Below, piece after piece: positions 26,495 through 35,384 of a stretch of DNA of 64,000 nucleotides (positions are counted from its first letter, which is position 1; each line of letters begins with the position of its first letter). The position numbers and the translations under genes were made by a program. The notes under the pieces were generated by a model that was not told where the DNA came from, searched no databases, and worked only from the letters and a program-made list of their open reading frames with translations. Source of the DNA: Alphaproteobacteria bacterium (lineage in GTDB: Bacteria; Pseudomonadota; Alphaproteobacteria; Acetobacterales; Acetobacteraceae); contig VGDM01000002.1 of NCBI GenBank assembly GCA_016869715.1, positions 62,001-126,000 on the forward strand, given 5' to 3'.

Positions 26495-27363
26495 GCGGCG
26501 AAGAAGATGCGGAAGCCGAAGGGCCGCGCGGCGAACGCATTGCCAAGTTTCTCGCGCGTGCCGGTGTGGCTTCCCGCCGTGATGCGGAAAAGCTGATCGC
26601 AGAAGGGCTGGTGCGGCTGGGAGGCAAATTGGTGACGAGCCCCGCGACGTTTGTTGTAGCAGGTGACGCGATGACGGTGAATGGCAAGCCGGTCGCCAAT
26701 CTCGAACGCACGCGGCTGTTTCGCTACCACAAGCCAACCGGTTTTGTGACGACGCATCGTGATCCTGAAGGCCGGCCCACGGTTTTTGCCAATCTGCCGC
26801 AGGGCTTGCCGCGGCTGGTTTCGGTCGGGCGGCTTGATCTGACCAGTGAAGGGCTTTTGCTGCTGACCAATGATGGCGCTTTGGCGCGCAAGCTGGAATT
26901 GCCGGCGAATGGGTGGCTCAGGCGTTATCGCGTGCGCGTGCATGGCAAGGTGGATGAACGCGCCTTGGCCGCGCTGGCACGGGGTGTGAGCGTGGAAGGT
27001 GTCGCCTATGGCCGCATCGAAGCCGGGCTTGATGCGCGCATGGGCACCAATGCCTGGCTGACGGTGGCGCTACGCGAAGGCAAGAACCGCGAAGTGCGCA
27101 AAGTCATGGCGCATCTTGGCCTGGTGGTGACGCGCCTGATCCGCACCGCCTATGGCCCCTTCCAATTGGGCTCCCTGCCGCGCGGCGCGGCGGAAGAAGT
27201 GAACGCCAAGGTACTGCGAGAGCAATTGGGCTTGGATGCCCCAAAGCGCGGGCGCGAAGCGGCAGCCGAACCCGAAGCGCTGGAAGCAGTCGAGGCGAGG
27301 CCGCAACGCCCACCCCGCGCCCGCCATGCCGGGCCGCAAACGCCGCGCCGCGGCAAGCGCTGA
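26491..27363 (+). CDS. 23S rRNA pseudouridine synthase, RsuA/RluB family
   Basis: The 290-residue protein has an N-terminal S4 RNA-binding domain (RIAKFLARAGVASRRDAEKL) followed by the RsuA-type catalytic domain. Catalytic Asp lies in VSVGRLDLTSEGLLLLTNDG, and GKNREVRKVMAHLGL is the conserved C-terminal motif. A basic, Pro/Arg-rich tail (about 50 residues) follows, as in alphaproteobacterial RluB relatives. It isomerises a specific uridine in large-subunit rRNA. It overlaps the upstream hydrolase and the downstream rsmD, so three genes are coupled. Confidence 0.93.
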   Translation: MSGEEDAEAEGPRGERIAKFLARAGVASRRDAEKLIAEGLVRLGGKLVTSPATFVVAGDAMTVNGKPVANLERTRLFRYHKPTGFVTTHRDPEGRPTVFANLPQGLPRLVSVGRLDLTSEGLLLLTNDGALARKLELPANGWLRRYRVRVHGKVDERALAALARGVSVEGVAYGRIEAGLDARMGTNAWLTVALREGKNREVRKVMAHLGLVVTRLIRTAYGPFQLGSLPRGAAEEVNAKVLREQLGLDAPKRGREAAAEPEALEAVEARPQRPPRARHAGPQTPRRGKR

Positions 27364-27944
27364 TGCGCATCATCGCCGGGCGCTGGAAGGGGCGCGCCCT
27401 GGTGGCGCCACCGGGCCTCATGACGCGCCCGACCAGTGATCGCGCCCGGCAGGCGATATTTGACCAGCTGTGGCACGCGCCCTGGGCGGGGCGGGCCGTT
27501 TTTGAAAATACCGTGGTTTTGGATGGTTTTGCCGGTACCGGCGCCATGGGGCTCGAGGCACTGTCACGCGGTGCGGCGCGCGGCTTTTTCATGGAACAGG
27601 ATCGCGCTGCCCTGGCAGCGCTGCGGGCGAATATCGTGGCCTGCAAAGCCAGTGATGCCTGCCGCGTGATTGCGGGGGATGTGACCGCGCCCCCCATTGC
27701 GGCGGCGCCATGCAGCCTGGTGTTTCTTGACCCTCCCTATGGTAAGGCGCTGGTGCCGCGCTCCTTGGCGGCCTTGCAGGCCAAGGGCTGGATCGCGCCC
27801 GGCGCGTTCATCATCGCCGAGACGGGACGCGATGAGGAAGCCGTCACGCTGCCCGGCTTTGAAGTGATTTCCACCCGAGACCACGGCGCCGCGCGGCTTT
27901 CCGCGCTGCGCGCCTTGCCAGATTGCGGCGTGCCCGCTTCCTGA
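27363..27944 (+). CDS. rsmD: 16S rRNA (guanine-966-N2)-methyltransferase RsmD
   Basis: The 193-residue Rossmann methyltransferase begins with the family signature MRIIAGRWKGRAL and RPTSDRARQAIFD. SAM motif I is LDGFAGTGAMGLEALSRGA, and the catalytic DPPY tetrapeptide sits in VFLDPPYGKALV. It methylates G966 of 16S rRNA. Its ATG overlaps the RluB stop (TGATG), and pairing of the two rRNA-modification genes is common in alphaproteobacteria. Confidence 0.95.
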   Translation: MRIIAGRWKGRALVAPPGLMTRPTSDRARQAIFDQLWHAPWAGRAVFENTVVLDGFAGTGAMGLEALSRGAARGFFMEQDRAALAALRANIVACKASDACRVIAGDVTAPPIAAAPCSLVFLDPPYGKALVPRSLAALQAKGWIAPGAFIIAETGRDEEAVTLPGFEVISTRDHGAARLSALRALPDCGVPAS

Positions 27945-27974
27945 TAGGATCTCCCGAAATAAGGGAGGTTCATC

Positions 27975-28928
27975 ATGCGTCATCTGTTGCTTGCCGGGCT
28001 TGCTGCCCTTGCCCTTTCTGGCCCTGCCTTGGCGCAGGATCGCACCGTGCGTGTCATCAGCGGTTTCGCCGCCGGTGGCACTGGGGATTTGATGGCACGG
28101 CTGATTGCCGAATACGCCGCGCCGCATTTGCCCGCGCGCGGCGTGGTGGAAAACCGCACTGGCGCCAATGGGCTGATCGCCGCGGAAGTGGTCGCGCGCA
28201 GCGCGCCAGATGGCGCGACGGTGCTGCAATGCCCGATGGGCACCATGACCATCACGCCCAATCTGCCAGGTGCAAGCTTGCCGGTTGATCCGCGCACGGA
28301 AATGACTGGCATCGCAAATGTTGCCTTATCCACCTATGGTTTGGTGGTGGCAGCGAATGGGCCGCATAAGGATGTGGCGGGGTTGCTCGCTGCCGCGCGC
28401 GCCAAGCTGGGCGGCTTGTCCTATGCTTCGGCGGGCGTTGGATCGGCGCAGCATCTGTCGGTGGAATTGCTCAAATCCAAGACCGGGCTTGATATTGTGC
28501 ATATCCCGTATCGCGGTGCCACGCCGGCGATTGTTGATATTCTGGGCGGGCGCGCGGATTTCATGATCACGAACCTTGGTGATGTGATGCGCCAGATCCA
28601 GGGCGGCGAATTGCGCCTGCTGGCGCTTGGCGACAATGCGGGATCGCCCTTGTTTCCACAGGCGCGCCCGATTTCCGATTGGGTGCCGGGGCTTGAAATG
28701 GCCGGCTGGTTTGGCCTTTGCGGCCCGCGCGCCATCAATGCCGATGCAGCGCGCGCCTGGGTGGAGGCCATGAATAAGGCGCTCGAAAACCCGACCTTCC
28801 GGCAAAGGTTGCTTAATTCCGGCCTGACGCCGAATTTCGAGGATATGGCCGCCTTCAATCGCCGCATCGCGAATGATCTGAAATCCTGGGGCGAGGTGAT
28901 CCGCGCTGCCGGCATCAAGGCGGATTGA
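27975..28928 (+). CDS. Bug-family (TctC-type) periplasmic solute receptor
   Basis: The 317-residue protein has a signal peptide (LLLAGLAALALSGPALAQ) and the Bug-family motifs VRVISGFAAGGTGDLMARL, VVENRTGANGLIAAEVVARS and VHIPYRGATPAIVDILGG. These receptors bind small carboxylates in the periplasm and work with TctA/TctB transporters, neither of which is in this window. A GGGAGG site lies before the ATG. The dienelactone-hydrolase gene follows after 12 bases, so the ligand may be the hydrolase substrate; that is inference. Confidence 0.93.
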   Translation: MRHLLLAGLAALALSGPALAQDRTVRVISGFAAGGTGDLMARLIAEYAAPHLPARGVVENRTGANGLIAAEVVARSAPDGATVLQCPMGTMTITPNLPGASLPVDPRTEMTGIANVALSTYGLVVAANGPHKDVAGLLAAARAKLGGLSYASAGVGSAQHLSVELLKSKTGLDIVHIPYRGATPAIVDILGGRADFMITNLGDVMRQIQGGELRLLALGDNAGSPLFPQARPISDWVPGLEMAGWFGLCGPRAINADAARAWVEAMNKALENPTFRQRLLNSGLTPNFEDMAAFNRRIANDLKSWGEVIRAAGIKAD

Positions 28929-28940
28929 AGAGCGCGCACC

Positions 28941-29681
28941 GTGATCGAGCACATCACTGATACCCAAACCCGCGCCGGCGTGATGGAAAGTTTCATCTGC
29001 CATCCCGAACGCAATGGCCCCTTTCCTGCCGTGCTGATGCTGATGGACGCACCCGGCATTCGCGAAGAACTTTATGACATGGCGCGGCGGCTCGCCGCCA
29101 CGGGCTATTATGTGGTGCTGCCCAATCTCTATTACCGCGCGGGCCGCGATTCCAAATTCGGCCCCGGCGTGTTGACGGTGGGCGACACAGAACGCGACCG
29201 CATGCGCGCCATTCGCACCAAAATGACCATTCCGCCCGTGATGGAAGACATCGCCGATCTGCTTAGTTTCCTCGATCAGCAAAAACACCTGCGCCCAGGC
29301 CCGGTTGGCGTGCATGGCTATTGCATGAGCGGACCCTATGCGCTGGCCGCCGCTGCGCGCTATCCGGGGCGCATCGCCGCTGCCGCTTCCTTCTATGGCA
29401 CGTGGCTGGTCAGTGATGCGGCGGAAAGCCCGCATCTGACGCTGGGGCAGGGCAGCGCGGAACTTTATATTGGCTGCGCCGAGCATGATGAATTGGCACC
29501 ACTGCCGATGGTTGATGAATTGCGCGGATTGTTCGAAGCTTCGGGCGCCAAGGGAGAATTGGAAATCTACCCTGCCGTGCATCATGGCTTTGCCTTTCCT
29601 GGCCGCTGGTGCTTCGACAAGGCGGGCGCTGAGCGCCATTGGGAAAGGCTGATCGCGCTTTATCGGCGTTGCCTGGGCTAG
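28941..29681 (+). CDS. Dienelactone hydrolase family protein
   Basis: This 246-residue alpha/beta hydrolase has the dienelactone-hydrolase nucleophile cysteine in GVHGYCMSGPYALAAAARYP, with the acid expected near GCAEHDELAP and the histidine in AVHHGFAFPGRW. An N-terminal VLMLMDAPGIREELYDMARR forms the usual lid region. It may open lactones or cleave small esters. It starts with GTG and lies directly downstream of a Bug receptor. Confidence 0.9.
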   Translation: MIEHITDTQTRAGVMESFICHPERNGPFPAVLMLMDAPGIREELYDMARRLAATGYYVVLPNLYYRAGRDSKFGPGVLTVGDTERDRMRAIRTKMTIPPVMEDIADLLSFLDQQKHLRPGPVGVHGYCMSGPYALAAAARYPGRIAAAASFYGTWLVSDAAESPHLTLGQGSAELYIGCAEHDELAPLPMVDELRGLFEASGAKGELEIYPAVHHGFAFPGRWCFDKAGAERHWERLIALYRRCLG

Positions 29682-30011
29682 GGCAGATCACGTTCCGATG
29701 GAAGCATCTAAACGTGTGAGGATGCTCGAAAAACAACCAGGTAGAGCGGGTGGCCTGAATACATGTGAACGCAACACGCTCTAGGTCGCTAAGCCTCGGG
29801 CTTTCTCAGAAAACTGATAGAGTTGAGGGGGATTAAGGCTTTTATTGTTTGATTGCGGACTATTATCGGATTATACAACTGCGTTGGATGTGCTACCTGT
29901 GCTCCCGTGATGCAGCGGTGCAGCATGATCGCGGCTTTCGGCGCGTTTCCTTTTGCTGTTGCATATGACCTCCAACATCATCCTGCTCATCAAAGAAGCC
30001 GCGTCTTAAGG
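29682..30011. repeat. Non-coding gap with a possible dispersed intergenic repeat
   Basis: This 330-base gap has no convincing gene. From about 29691 to 29786 it holds ATCACGTTCCGATGGAAGCA, then TAGAGCG (29742-29748) inverted as CGCTCTA (29777-29783) around a 28-base spacer ending ACATGTGAACGCAACA. From memory, similar TAGAGC-bounded segments recur between genes in alphaproteobacteria, so I read it as a repeat unit. The last part, before 30011, is lower in GC than the genes and could be decayed sequence. Confidence 0.4.
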
Positions 30012-30899
30012 CTACTCAAACTCCCGCCTTGGGGCGACGCGCTTCACCCTTTCACGCACCGAAATATAGATCGCGCAAGCAATCAGGATCGCGACACCAA
30101 CAAACGTCCAGCGACCGGGCATTTCGCCAAAGAACCACCAGCCCGCCAGTGTTGCCATGATCATTTCCGTGTAGGTGAGTGGGGCCAGCAGGGATGCCTC
30201 GGCCATGGTATGGGCGCGCGCAATGAGGAAATGCCCGGCTACCGCAATTGCGGCCAGGAGCAGCAACAAGTGCCATTCCCATGCATCGGGCGGTTCCCAG
30301 AAAAAGGGTAGCATCAAGCTCATCATTGCAGCGCCCATCAGGCTGGTGTGGAAGGTTGTCATCAGCGGGTCTTCATCCCGCGCAAGCCGCCGCGTAATCA
30401 GCATGTAAAGCGCCATGCAGGTGCCAGAGGCGAAGGCCAGCGCCATGCCTGGGTTGAAGTCTTGCAAGCCCGGCCGGATGATGATCAACGTGCCGCAAAA
30501 GCCAATCGCGACTGCTACCCACCGGCATGGGCCGACATGTTCCTTCAGCAACAGCGGCGAAAGTACGGTGATGAGCAAGGGCTGCACAAAAAAGATAGCA
30601 AGGCTATCAGCAATCGGCATGAAGGTGATTGCGCCAAAGAAAAAGCCCGTTGATCCGACCAGAAACGCAGCGCGTGCTGTATGGAAGCCAAGCCTTTCCG
30701 GCAGTAGCCCGCGCGGCCGCACCGCCAGCCAGGCGAAAGGCAGGATGAACACGGCGCCGAAGAACATGCGCGCCCAGACGATTTGTAGAATGGGGATGCC
30801 GCCCTGACCCAAGAATTTGGCGCATACATCCAAAAGTGGCAGCACCCCCATGGCCACCACCATCAGCGCCACACCGCGTAGCGTTGAGTGCTTTTCCAA
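30012..30899 (-). CDS. EamA/DMT-superfamily transporter
   Basis: The 295-residue protein has about ten membrane helices in two EamA repeats, from LMVVAMGVLPLLDVCAKFLG to WTFVGVAILIACAIYISVRE, with a charged cytoplasmic tail. AAFLVGSTGFFFGAITFMPI and MAEASLLAPLTYTEMIMATL are typical of the RhaT/YdcZ-like group. I chose the TTG at 30899 because a longer frame would run back through the neighbouring aldolase gene. It lies 49 bases after that aldolase on the same strand, separated by an 11-bp hairpin. Confidence 0.83.
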   Translation of the reverse strand: MEKHSTLRGVALMVVAMGVLPLLDVCAKFLGQGGIPILQIVWARMFFGAVFILPFAWLAVRPRGLLPERLGFHTARAAFLVGSTGFFFGAITFMPIADSLAIFFVQPLLITVLSPLLLKEHVGPCRWVAVAIGFCGTLIIIRPGLQDFNPGMALAFASGTCMALYMLITRRLARDEDPLMTTFHTSLMGAAMMSLMLPFFWEPPDAWEWHLLLLLAAIAVAGHFLIARAHTMAEASLLAPLTYTEMIMATLAGWWFFGEMPGRWTFVGVAILIACAIYISVRERVKRVAPRREFE

Positions 30900-30909
30900 T
30901 ACCCGGCCA

Positions 30910-30939
30910 TGTCTGGCGCCGTTTGGCCGGCGCCAGACA
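30910..30939 (-). repeat. Perfect 11-bp hairpin between the aldolase and EamA genes
   Basis: TGTCTGGCGCC (30910-30920) and GGCGCCAGACA (30929-30939) pair perfectly around an 8-base loop. It follows the aldolase stop by nine bases on the minus strand. There is no T-run, so it is more likely a transcript-stabilising or attenuating stem than a full terminator. Confidence 0.6.
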
Positions 30940-30948
30940 ATGTCTCCT

Positions 30949-31698
30949 TTAGCGCTTGATGCCTGCGATCGCGTTCTGAATGCCCATGCTGGCCCAGGGC
31001 CCCCAGGGCATGGTGAAAAACTTGAAGCCCTTATCCACGAAGAAATTCGGCTCCATTCCAGGCGGGATGAAATACATGCCGGCAGCAATGCCATGCTTGG
31101 CCGCGGTCGCCGCAATCCTATCCAGCGCGTGCTGATATGTGTCGCAGGCATAATCCAGCGGCACATCCAATTCGATGGAAAGATCGGAAGGCCCAATCAA
31201 CAGCACATCCACACCGGGAACGGATGCGATGGCGTCCAGGTTTTCCAGGGCCTGCCTCGTTTCAATCATGGGTACGATGACAAGTTCCTTATTCACCGTA
31301 TCCAGATAGTCGCGATATTTTGGGAACTCGCCCCATTCGCCGCGCGCGCCGGCATTGCTACGATTGCCAAGCGGATAATAGCGGCAGGACCGCACCATCG
31401 CCTCGGCCTCGGCGCGCGTATTGATCATGGGGGCGATGATGCCGCGCGCTCCGGCATCGAGTGCGAAGCAGATCTGATCCGCCTGATTGGCAGCAACGCG
31501 CACCAAGGGGGCGGCCTTCTTGCCGCGCATTGCCTGGATGGAAGAGGCAAGCTGCTTGATTTCATAGGGGGAGTGCTGCGTGTCGAACAGGATGAAATCA
31601 AAATTGGCATCTGCCAGCACCGAGACATCAATGTTCGGCCCTGCTGTCGTGCCAATGGCGGTTTTGCCCGAGGTGATAGTTTGTTTGATGGCGTTCAT
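30949..31698 (-). CDS. HpcH/HpaI-type class II aldolase (2-oxo-acid aldolase)
   Basis: The 249-residue TIM-barrel protein matches 4-hydroxy-2-oxoheptanedioate aldolase and related enzymes. The base/metal region is FDFILFDTQHSPYEIKQL, the arginine lies in PLVRVAANQADQI, the glutamate ligand in IVPMIETRQALENL, and the aspartate ligand in VDVLLIGPSDLSIEL. It cleaves 4-hydroxy-2-oxo acids to pyruvate and an aldehyde in a metal-dependent reaction. It is paired with an EamA transporter downstream, echoing the class II aldolase/EamA pair at 16-17.7 kb. Confidence 0.92.
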   Translation of the reverse strand: MNAIKQTITSGKTAIGTTAGPNIDVSVLADANFDFILFDTQHSPYEIKQLASSIQAMRGKKAAPLVRVAANQADQICFALDAGARGIIAPMINTRAEAEAMVRSCRYYPLGNRSNAGARGEWGEFPKYRDYLDTVNKELVIVPMIETRQALENLDAIASVPGVDVLLIGPSDLSIELDVPLDYACDTYQHALDRIAATAAKHGIAAGMYFIPPGMEPNFFVDKGFKFFTMPWGPWASMGIQNAIAGIKR

Positions 31699-32026
31699 CT
31701 GGGTTTGTCTCCTCTGCTAAGTTCCATGCCCTTGGCGAACACCCTGGAAGAGCCAAGCGCTGCGCTCAATTGTCCTTGTTTCTACCATGGGTTGAGGTAA
31801 AGGAAGCAAGCCACATCATATGAGCGTTATCATTCCCGAACCGCCCGCCATGCCGCACGCTACCCACCATCCGGAAGTTTTAGCAAGGCAAGGTAAGCAA
31901 GATGTTTCATGGTGGAAGTTCAGCCAAAATCGCACTGCTTTTCGCAGCATCGGAGCGCAGACTGATTAAAGGTTGATAGAACATTAAGCGCCGGCTAGGA
32001 TACGCTAGGTTTGGAGTAGCGCTACT
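31699..32026. other. Intergenic gap; one unsupported short open frame
   Basis: Nothing here is clearly functional. A 49-codon plus-strand frame from ATG 31820 (beginning MSVIIPEPPAMPHATHHPEV) to TAA 31967-31969 has an AAAGGAAG about 13 bases upstream. I recognise no family, and it may be the start of a lost gene. GC content dips toward 32000, in keeping with the decayed gene that follows. Confidence 0.3.
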
Positions 32027-32636
32027 ATGCCATTTAAGATCGGGATGCTGTTCTTTTGCTGAATTTACCCAACTCGGTCTGATTGGGCCGTATGAGGTTT
32101 TTACGAAGTTTCCTGATGGAAAGGTGTTTCTGGTGGCCAAGACGCTGGCGCCCGTGAAATCCAGCGGGGGTATGCGCGTTCTGCCCGATACCACCATGGA
32201 AGACTGCCCTGACCTTGTTTTGATCTGCGTCTCTGTAGGGGAGGTTAGGCATGAATCCCCACTGTATGATGCGGAGACCCTCGCTTTCCTGAGGCGGCGG
32301 GCCTTGTCGGCGCGCTACATCACCAGCGTATGCTCGGGCGCCTTGGTGCTCGACGCGGCTAAGCTCTTGTAAGGCAGACGTTCCGCGGCGCATTGGATGA
32401 GCCTGGAAATGCTGTCGCTTTCCGGCGCCATCCCGGTTGCCGATCGCGTCGTGAGGGATGGCAATTTGATTACAGGCGGAGGCGTCACGGCTGGCATTGA
32501 TTACGCCTTGGCCGTTGCGGCCGAAGCCTTTGGTGAAGAGGTGGCAAAATCCATTCAGCTTGCGATAGTAAATGCGCCAACGCTCCCTTACCATTCGGAG
32601 TTTACACAAAACGCGCGTGCTGTGGCATCGGCCTAG
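32027..32636 (+). pseudogene. Broken DJ-1/PfpI-family gene
   Basis: The reading starts MPFKIGMLFF, then needs a one-base shift near 32056 to continue AEFTQLGLIGPYEVFTKF, VFLVAKTLAPVKSSGGMRVL and YITSVCSGALVLDAAKLL. An in-frame TAA (32370-32372) then interrupts, where a glutamine codon is likely, before HWMSLEMLSLSGAIP and ITGGGVTAGIDYALAVAAEA. These motifs match the DJ-1/PfpI class I amidotransferase-like family, including the nucleophile-elbow cysteine in TSVCSGALVL. The loop normally reading CVPGG is altered to VSVGE and the C-terminus is short. Two inactivating lesions make this a pseudogene. Confidence 0.82.
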
Positions 32637-32808
32637 GCATGCAGGGCTGCAAAAAGCGACGATGCCGCCGGAGTTGCGACTTCGACCCAAGGTGTTGGGT
32701 ATCTGGCTGCTGGGTGGCGCACGCGGCTTAGTTTCACGAATTCGCCGCGAGTCCAAACGCTCATTCTGCTATGAGCGTCAAAGCTGGTGTCTAAACCACC
32801 TAAAATTC

Positions 32809-32884
32809 TGGCTCCCCGAGTTGGACTCGAACCAACGACCTAGGGATTAACAGTCCCGCGCTCTACCAGCTGAGCTATCGGGGA
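32809..32884 (-). tRNA. tRNA-Asn (anticodon GTT)
   Basis: Read on the minus strand, acceptor TCCCCGA pairs with TCGGGGA, followed by discriminator G and encoded CCA. The anticodon arm is GGGACTGTTAATCCC with anticodon GTT, and the T-arm reads TTGGTTCGAGTCCAA. D-loop AGCTCAGCTGGTAGAGC is standard. It lies in tandem with tRNA-Cys. Confidence 0.97.
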
Positions 32885-32956
32885 ACAGGAGCCGATGCGC
32901 CTATAAGCAGCGCTATGCACTATGTCAAAGCCCTGCGGCTTCACCAAAGCGCGTTA

Positions 32957-33030
32957 TGGAGGTCCGGAGCGGAATCGAACCGCTGTAGAGGGTTTTGCAG
33001 ACCCTTGCCTGACCACTCGGCCACCGGACC
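32957..33030 (-). tRNA. tRNA-Cys (anticodon GCA)
   Basis: On the minus strand GGTCCGG pairs with CCGGACC, followed by discriminator T and encoded CCA. The anticodon stem-loop AGGGTCTGCAAAACCCT gives anticodon GCA, and the 74-base length including CCA is usual. It is 72 bases upstream of tRNA-Asn in the same direction and diverges from pcm. Confidence 0.97.
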
Positions 33031-33137
33031 CCACGGCATCTCTATCGGGCCGCGCCCGCTCCTGGTCAAGCGCTAGCTTGGCGGGGCAAGGGCTCAGGAC
33101 CTATAATGCTTCCAACAAAGCTTGAAGGAAGGGCAAA

Positions 33138-33794
33138 ATGGATTCCGCGCGCGCCAGAGTTTTCATGGTGGATGGGCAGTTGCGGCCGAATCAGGTGCAG
33201 GATCCGCGCATCCTTTCGGCCTTCGGTGATCTGCCGAGGGAAGCCTTTCTGCCGGCCGATCTCGCACCGCGCGCTTATGCGGATGCGGATGTGCCGCTGC
33301 CGGGCGAGCGGGCGCTGATCCAGCCCATGGTCATGGCGCGGCTTTTCCAGCTCGCGGAGCTGCGCCGCGGAGACCGCACCCTGCTGCTGGGGGCGGGCTG
33401 TGGCTATGGCGCCGCGGTGCTGGCCGCGATAGGCGCCAATGTGACTGCGCTTGAAGATGATCCGGCCTTGCTTGCCCTAGCGCAGTTCGGCTTGGCGCGC
33501 TGCCTGCCGGAAGCCGTGATCCGGCTGATGCGCGAAGACCCTGCCCATCCGCCGGCAGGGCTCGGCCCCTTTGATGTGATTGTGATTGAAGGCGGTGTGC
33601 CGGCCATTCCCCGCCCGATTGAGACCCTGCTCGCGGAAGGTGGGCGCCTCGTGACGTTGGTCACCACGGGCGGGCCGCCAGCGCGGGCCACCCTGGTGCG
33701 CCACATTGGCGGCAGCTTCACGCCGCGCGTGGCTTTTGAGGCGCATGCCGCCCCACTGCCTGCCTTTCAGCCCAAGCCGAACTTCGCTTTTTAG
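33138..33794 (+). CDS. pcm: Protein-L-isoaspartate O-methyltransferase
   Basis: The 218-residue SAM-dependent enzyme has the PCMT N-terminal helix (ARVFMVDGQLRPNQVQDPRI), the repair-site segment LPREAFLPADLAPRAYADAD, and SAM motif I LLLGAGCGYGAAVLAAIGAN. VIVIEGGVPAIP follows. It methylates isoaspartyl residues in aged proteins. In alphaproteobacteria this short form commonly precedes a TolC-family gene, as here. An AAGGAAGGG site lies upstream of the ATG. Confidence 0.9.
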   Translation: MDSARARVFMVDGQLRPNQVQDPRILSAFGDLPREAFLPADLAPRAYADADVPLPGERALIQPMVMARLFQLAELRRGDRTLLLGAGCGYGAAVLAAIGANVTALEDDPALLALAQFGLARCLPEAVIRLMREDPAHPPAGLGPFDVIVIEGGVPAIPRPIETLLAEGGRLVTLVTTGGPPARATLVRHIGGSFTPRVAFEAHAAPLPAFQPKPNFAF

Positions 33795-33929
33795 GTGATT
33801 TTCGGTTGTGCTCTCTCTAGGCTGGCGCAATCGCCCGCGCATGCTGTAACATGATGCAGGTCGGTTCTCGATGATTACGGGATGGGGGCTTGCCTTGGGG
33901 ACAAGTCTGGGGTTTAGGGGCTGCACTTG

Positions 33930-35384
33930 ATGAAAAGTTTTCGTGCTTCGCTGTTCCTGTCTGCGGCTTTGGCCATGGCGCCCATGGACAAAGCCAGCGC
34001 GCAAAGCCTTCAGGAAGCCTTGGCTGCGGCTTATGCCAATAACCCAACGCTGCTCGCAGCCCGTGCGCAGCTTCGCGCCGTTGATGAAAACTTGCCCCAG
34101 GCCCTGGCCGGTTGGCGGCCCAGTGTGACCTTCTCGGGCGCTGGCGGCTATACGGATGCCACGGCGCGGTCGCGGGTAGATAGCGTCAACGGACCTTATT
34201 CAAACTTCAGGGATATTGATCGCAGCACCGGCAACCTAACCGGAGCCGTTACCCAGCCGATCTATCGCGGTGGCCGCACCGTGGCCGGCACAAGGCGGGC
34301 TGAAAACCAGATCTACGCCCAGCGTTCACGCCTGATCGCGACCGAGCAGCAGGTTCTGTTGGACTCTGTAGCATCCTATGTTGCCGTGATCCGCGATACC
34401 GAAGTCGTGCGCCTCAATACTAACAATGTTCAGGTCCTTGCACGGCAGTTGCAAGCCACCAATGAGCGTTTTCGTGTTGGTGAAATCACCCGCACCGATG
34501 TCGCGCAGGCTGAATCTCGCCTGGCCGGGGCCAGGGCTGCGTTGGAACAGGCGGATGGCAATCGGGAATCCTCGCGCGCGGTGTTTCAGCGCCTGATCGG
34601 CATGGCGCCCAACCGGGTTTCGCCACCACAGCCTTTGATACCGCCGGTACGTTCCGCGCAGGAAGCGGTACAAAAAGCCAGCACGAACAACCCGACCGTC
34701 ATCGCCACCATGTTCGATGAAGCGGCGGCCATTGAAAACATTGATCTGCAATTCGGCGCATTGCTGCCCTCTGTTGGCGTTCAGGGCCAGACCTTCCGGC
34801 TGGATAATACCAACGCGCGCGGCACGCGTCAGACCGGTTCGCAGGTCACGGCCAATCTTTCCGTGCCGCTATACCAGGGCGGCGCCGAGCACGCTGCCGT
34901 CCGCCAGGCGCGCCAGCAGGCGCAGCAGCAGCGGCAATTGGTGGAAGATGCGCGCCGGCTTGCCGGCCAGCAGGCGGCACAAGCCTGGGAAACCTTACGC
35001 ACCGCCCGCGCCCAGGTGGAAAGTGTGCGCGCCCAGATCCGTGCCCAGGAAATCGCGCTGGATGGCGTGCAGCGGGAAGCAGTGGTCGGCAGCCGCACAA
35101 CGCTTGATGTGTTGAACGCCGAGCAGGAATTGCTGAATGCTCGCGTCAGCCTGGTGCAGGCCCTGGCGACCTTGGTGAATGCTTCCTATTCACTGACCGC
35201 CACGATAGGCCGCCTGACGGCCCAGGATCTTGGCCTGCCCGTGCAGCTATATGACCCGAAAGCCTATCATCAGGCCGTTCGTAACCTTTGGGTTGGAACT
35301 GGCGATTACAGCGATGTCGCGGCCCGACCTGTGGCTGCTTCTGCGTCAACACTGCCCCAGACGGCCGCAAGAGGAACACGATGA
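33930..35384 (+). CDS. tolC: TolC-family outer membrane efflux protein
   Basis: The 484-residue protein starts with a signal peptide ending near MDKASAQ and contains the two TolC repeats. The first holds SLQEALAAAYANNPTLLAAR, YRGGRTVAGTRRAENQIYAQ and RTDVAQAESRLAGARA; the second has YQGGAEHAAVRQARQQAQQQ and RTTLDVLNAEQELLNARVSL. It forms the trimeric outer-membrane/periplasmic duct for type I secretion or RND efflux. The ATG at 33930 is preferred over the TTG one codon earlier. Its stop overlaps an ATG that begins the old popZ frame. Confidence 0.93.
   Translation: MKSFRASLFLSAALAMAPMDKASAQSLQEALAAAYANNPTLLAARAQLRAVDENLPQALAGWRPSVTFSGAGGYTDATARSRVDSVNGPYSNFRDIDRSTGNLTGAVTQPIYRGGRTVAGTRRAENQIYAQRSRLIATEQQVLLDSVASYVAVIRDTEVVRLNTNNVQVLARQLQATNERFRVGEITRTDVAQAESRLAGARAALEQADGNRESSRAVFQRLIGMAPNRVSPPQPLIPPVRSAQEAVQKASTNNPTVIATMFDEAAAIENIDLQFGALLPSVGVQGQTFRLDNTNARGTRQTGSQVTANLSVPLYQGGAEHAAVRQARQQAQQQRQLVEDARRLAGQQAAQAWETLRTARAQVESVRAQIRAQEIALDGVQREAVVGSRTTLDVLNAEQELLNARVSLVQALATLVNASYSLTATIGRLTAQDLGLPVQLYDPKAYHQAVRNLWVGTGDYSDVAARPVAASASTLPQTAARGTR

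Noticed and set aside
28326-29639. 437-codon open frame on the minus strand
   Set aside because: It is antisense to the Bug receptor and dienelactone hydrolase genes and has biased, His/Arg-rich shadow composition.
30012-31196. 394-codon version of the EamA gene
   Set aside because: Its first 99 codons run through the HpcH-type aldolase in another frame. The TTG at 30899 gives a normal length and start.
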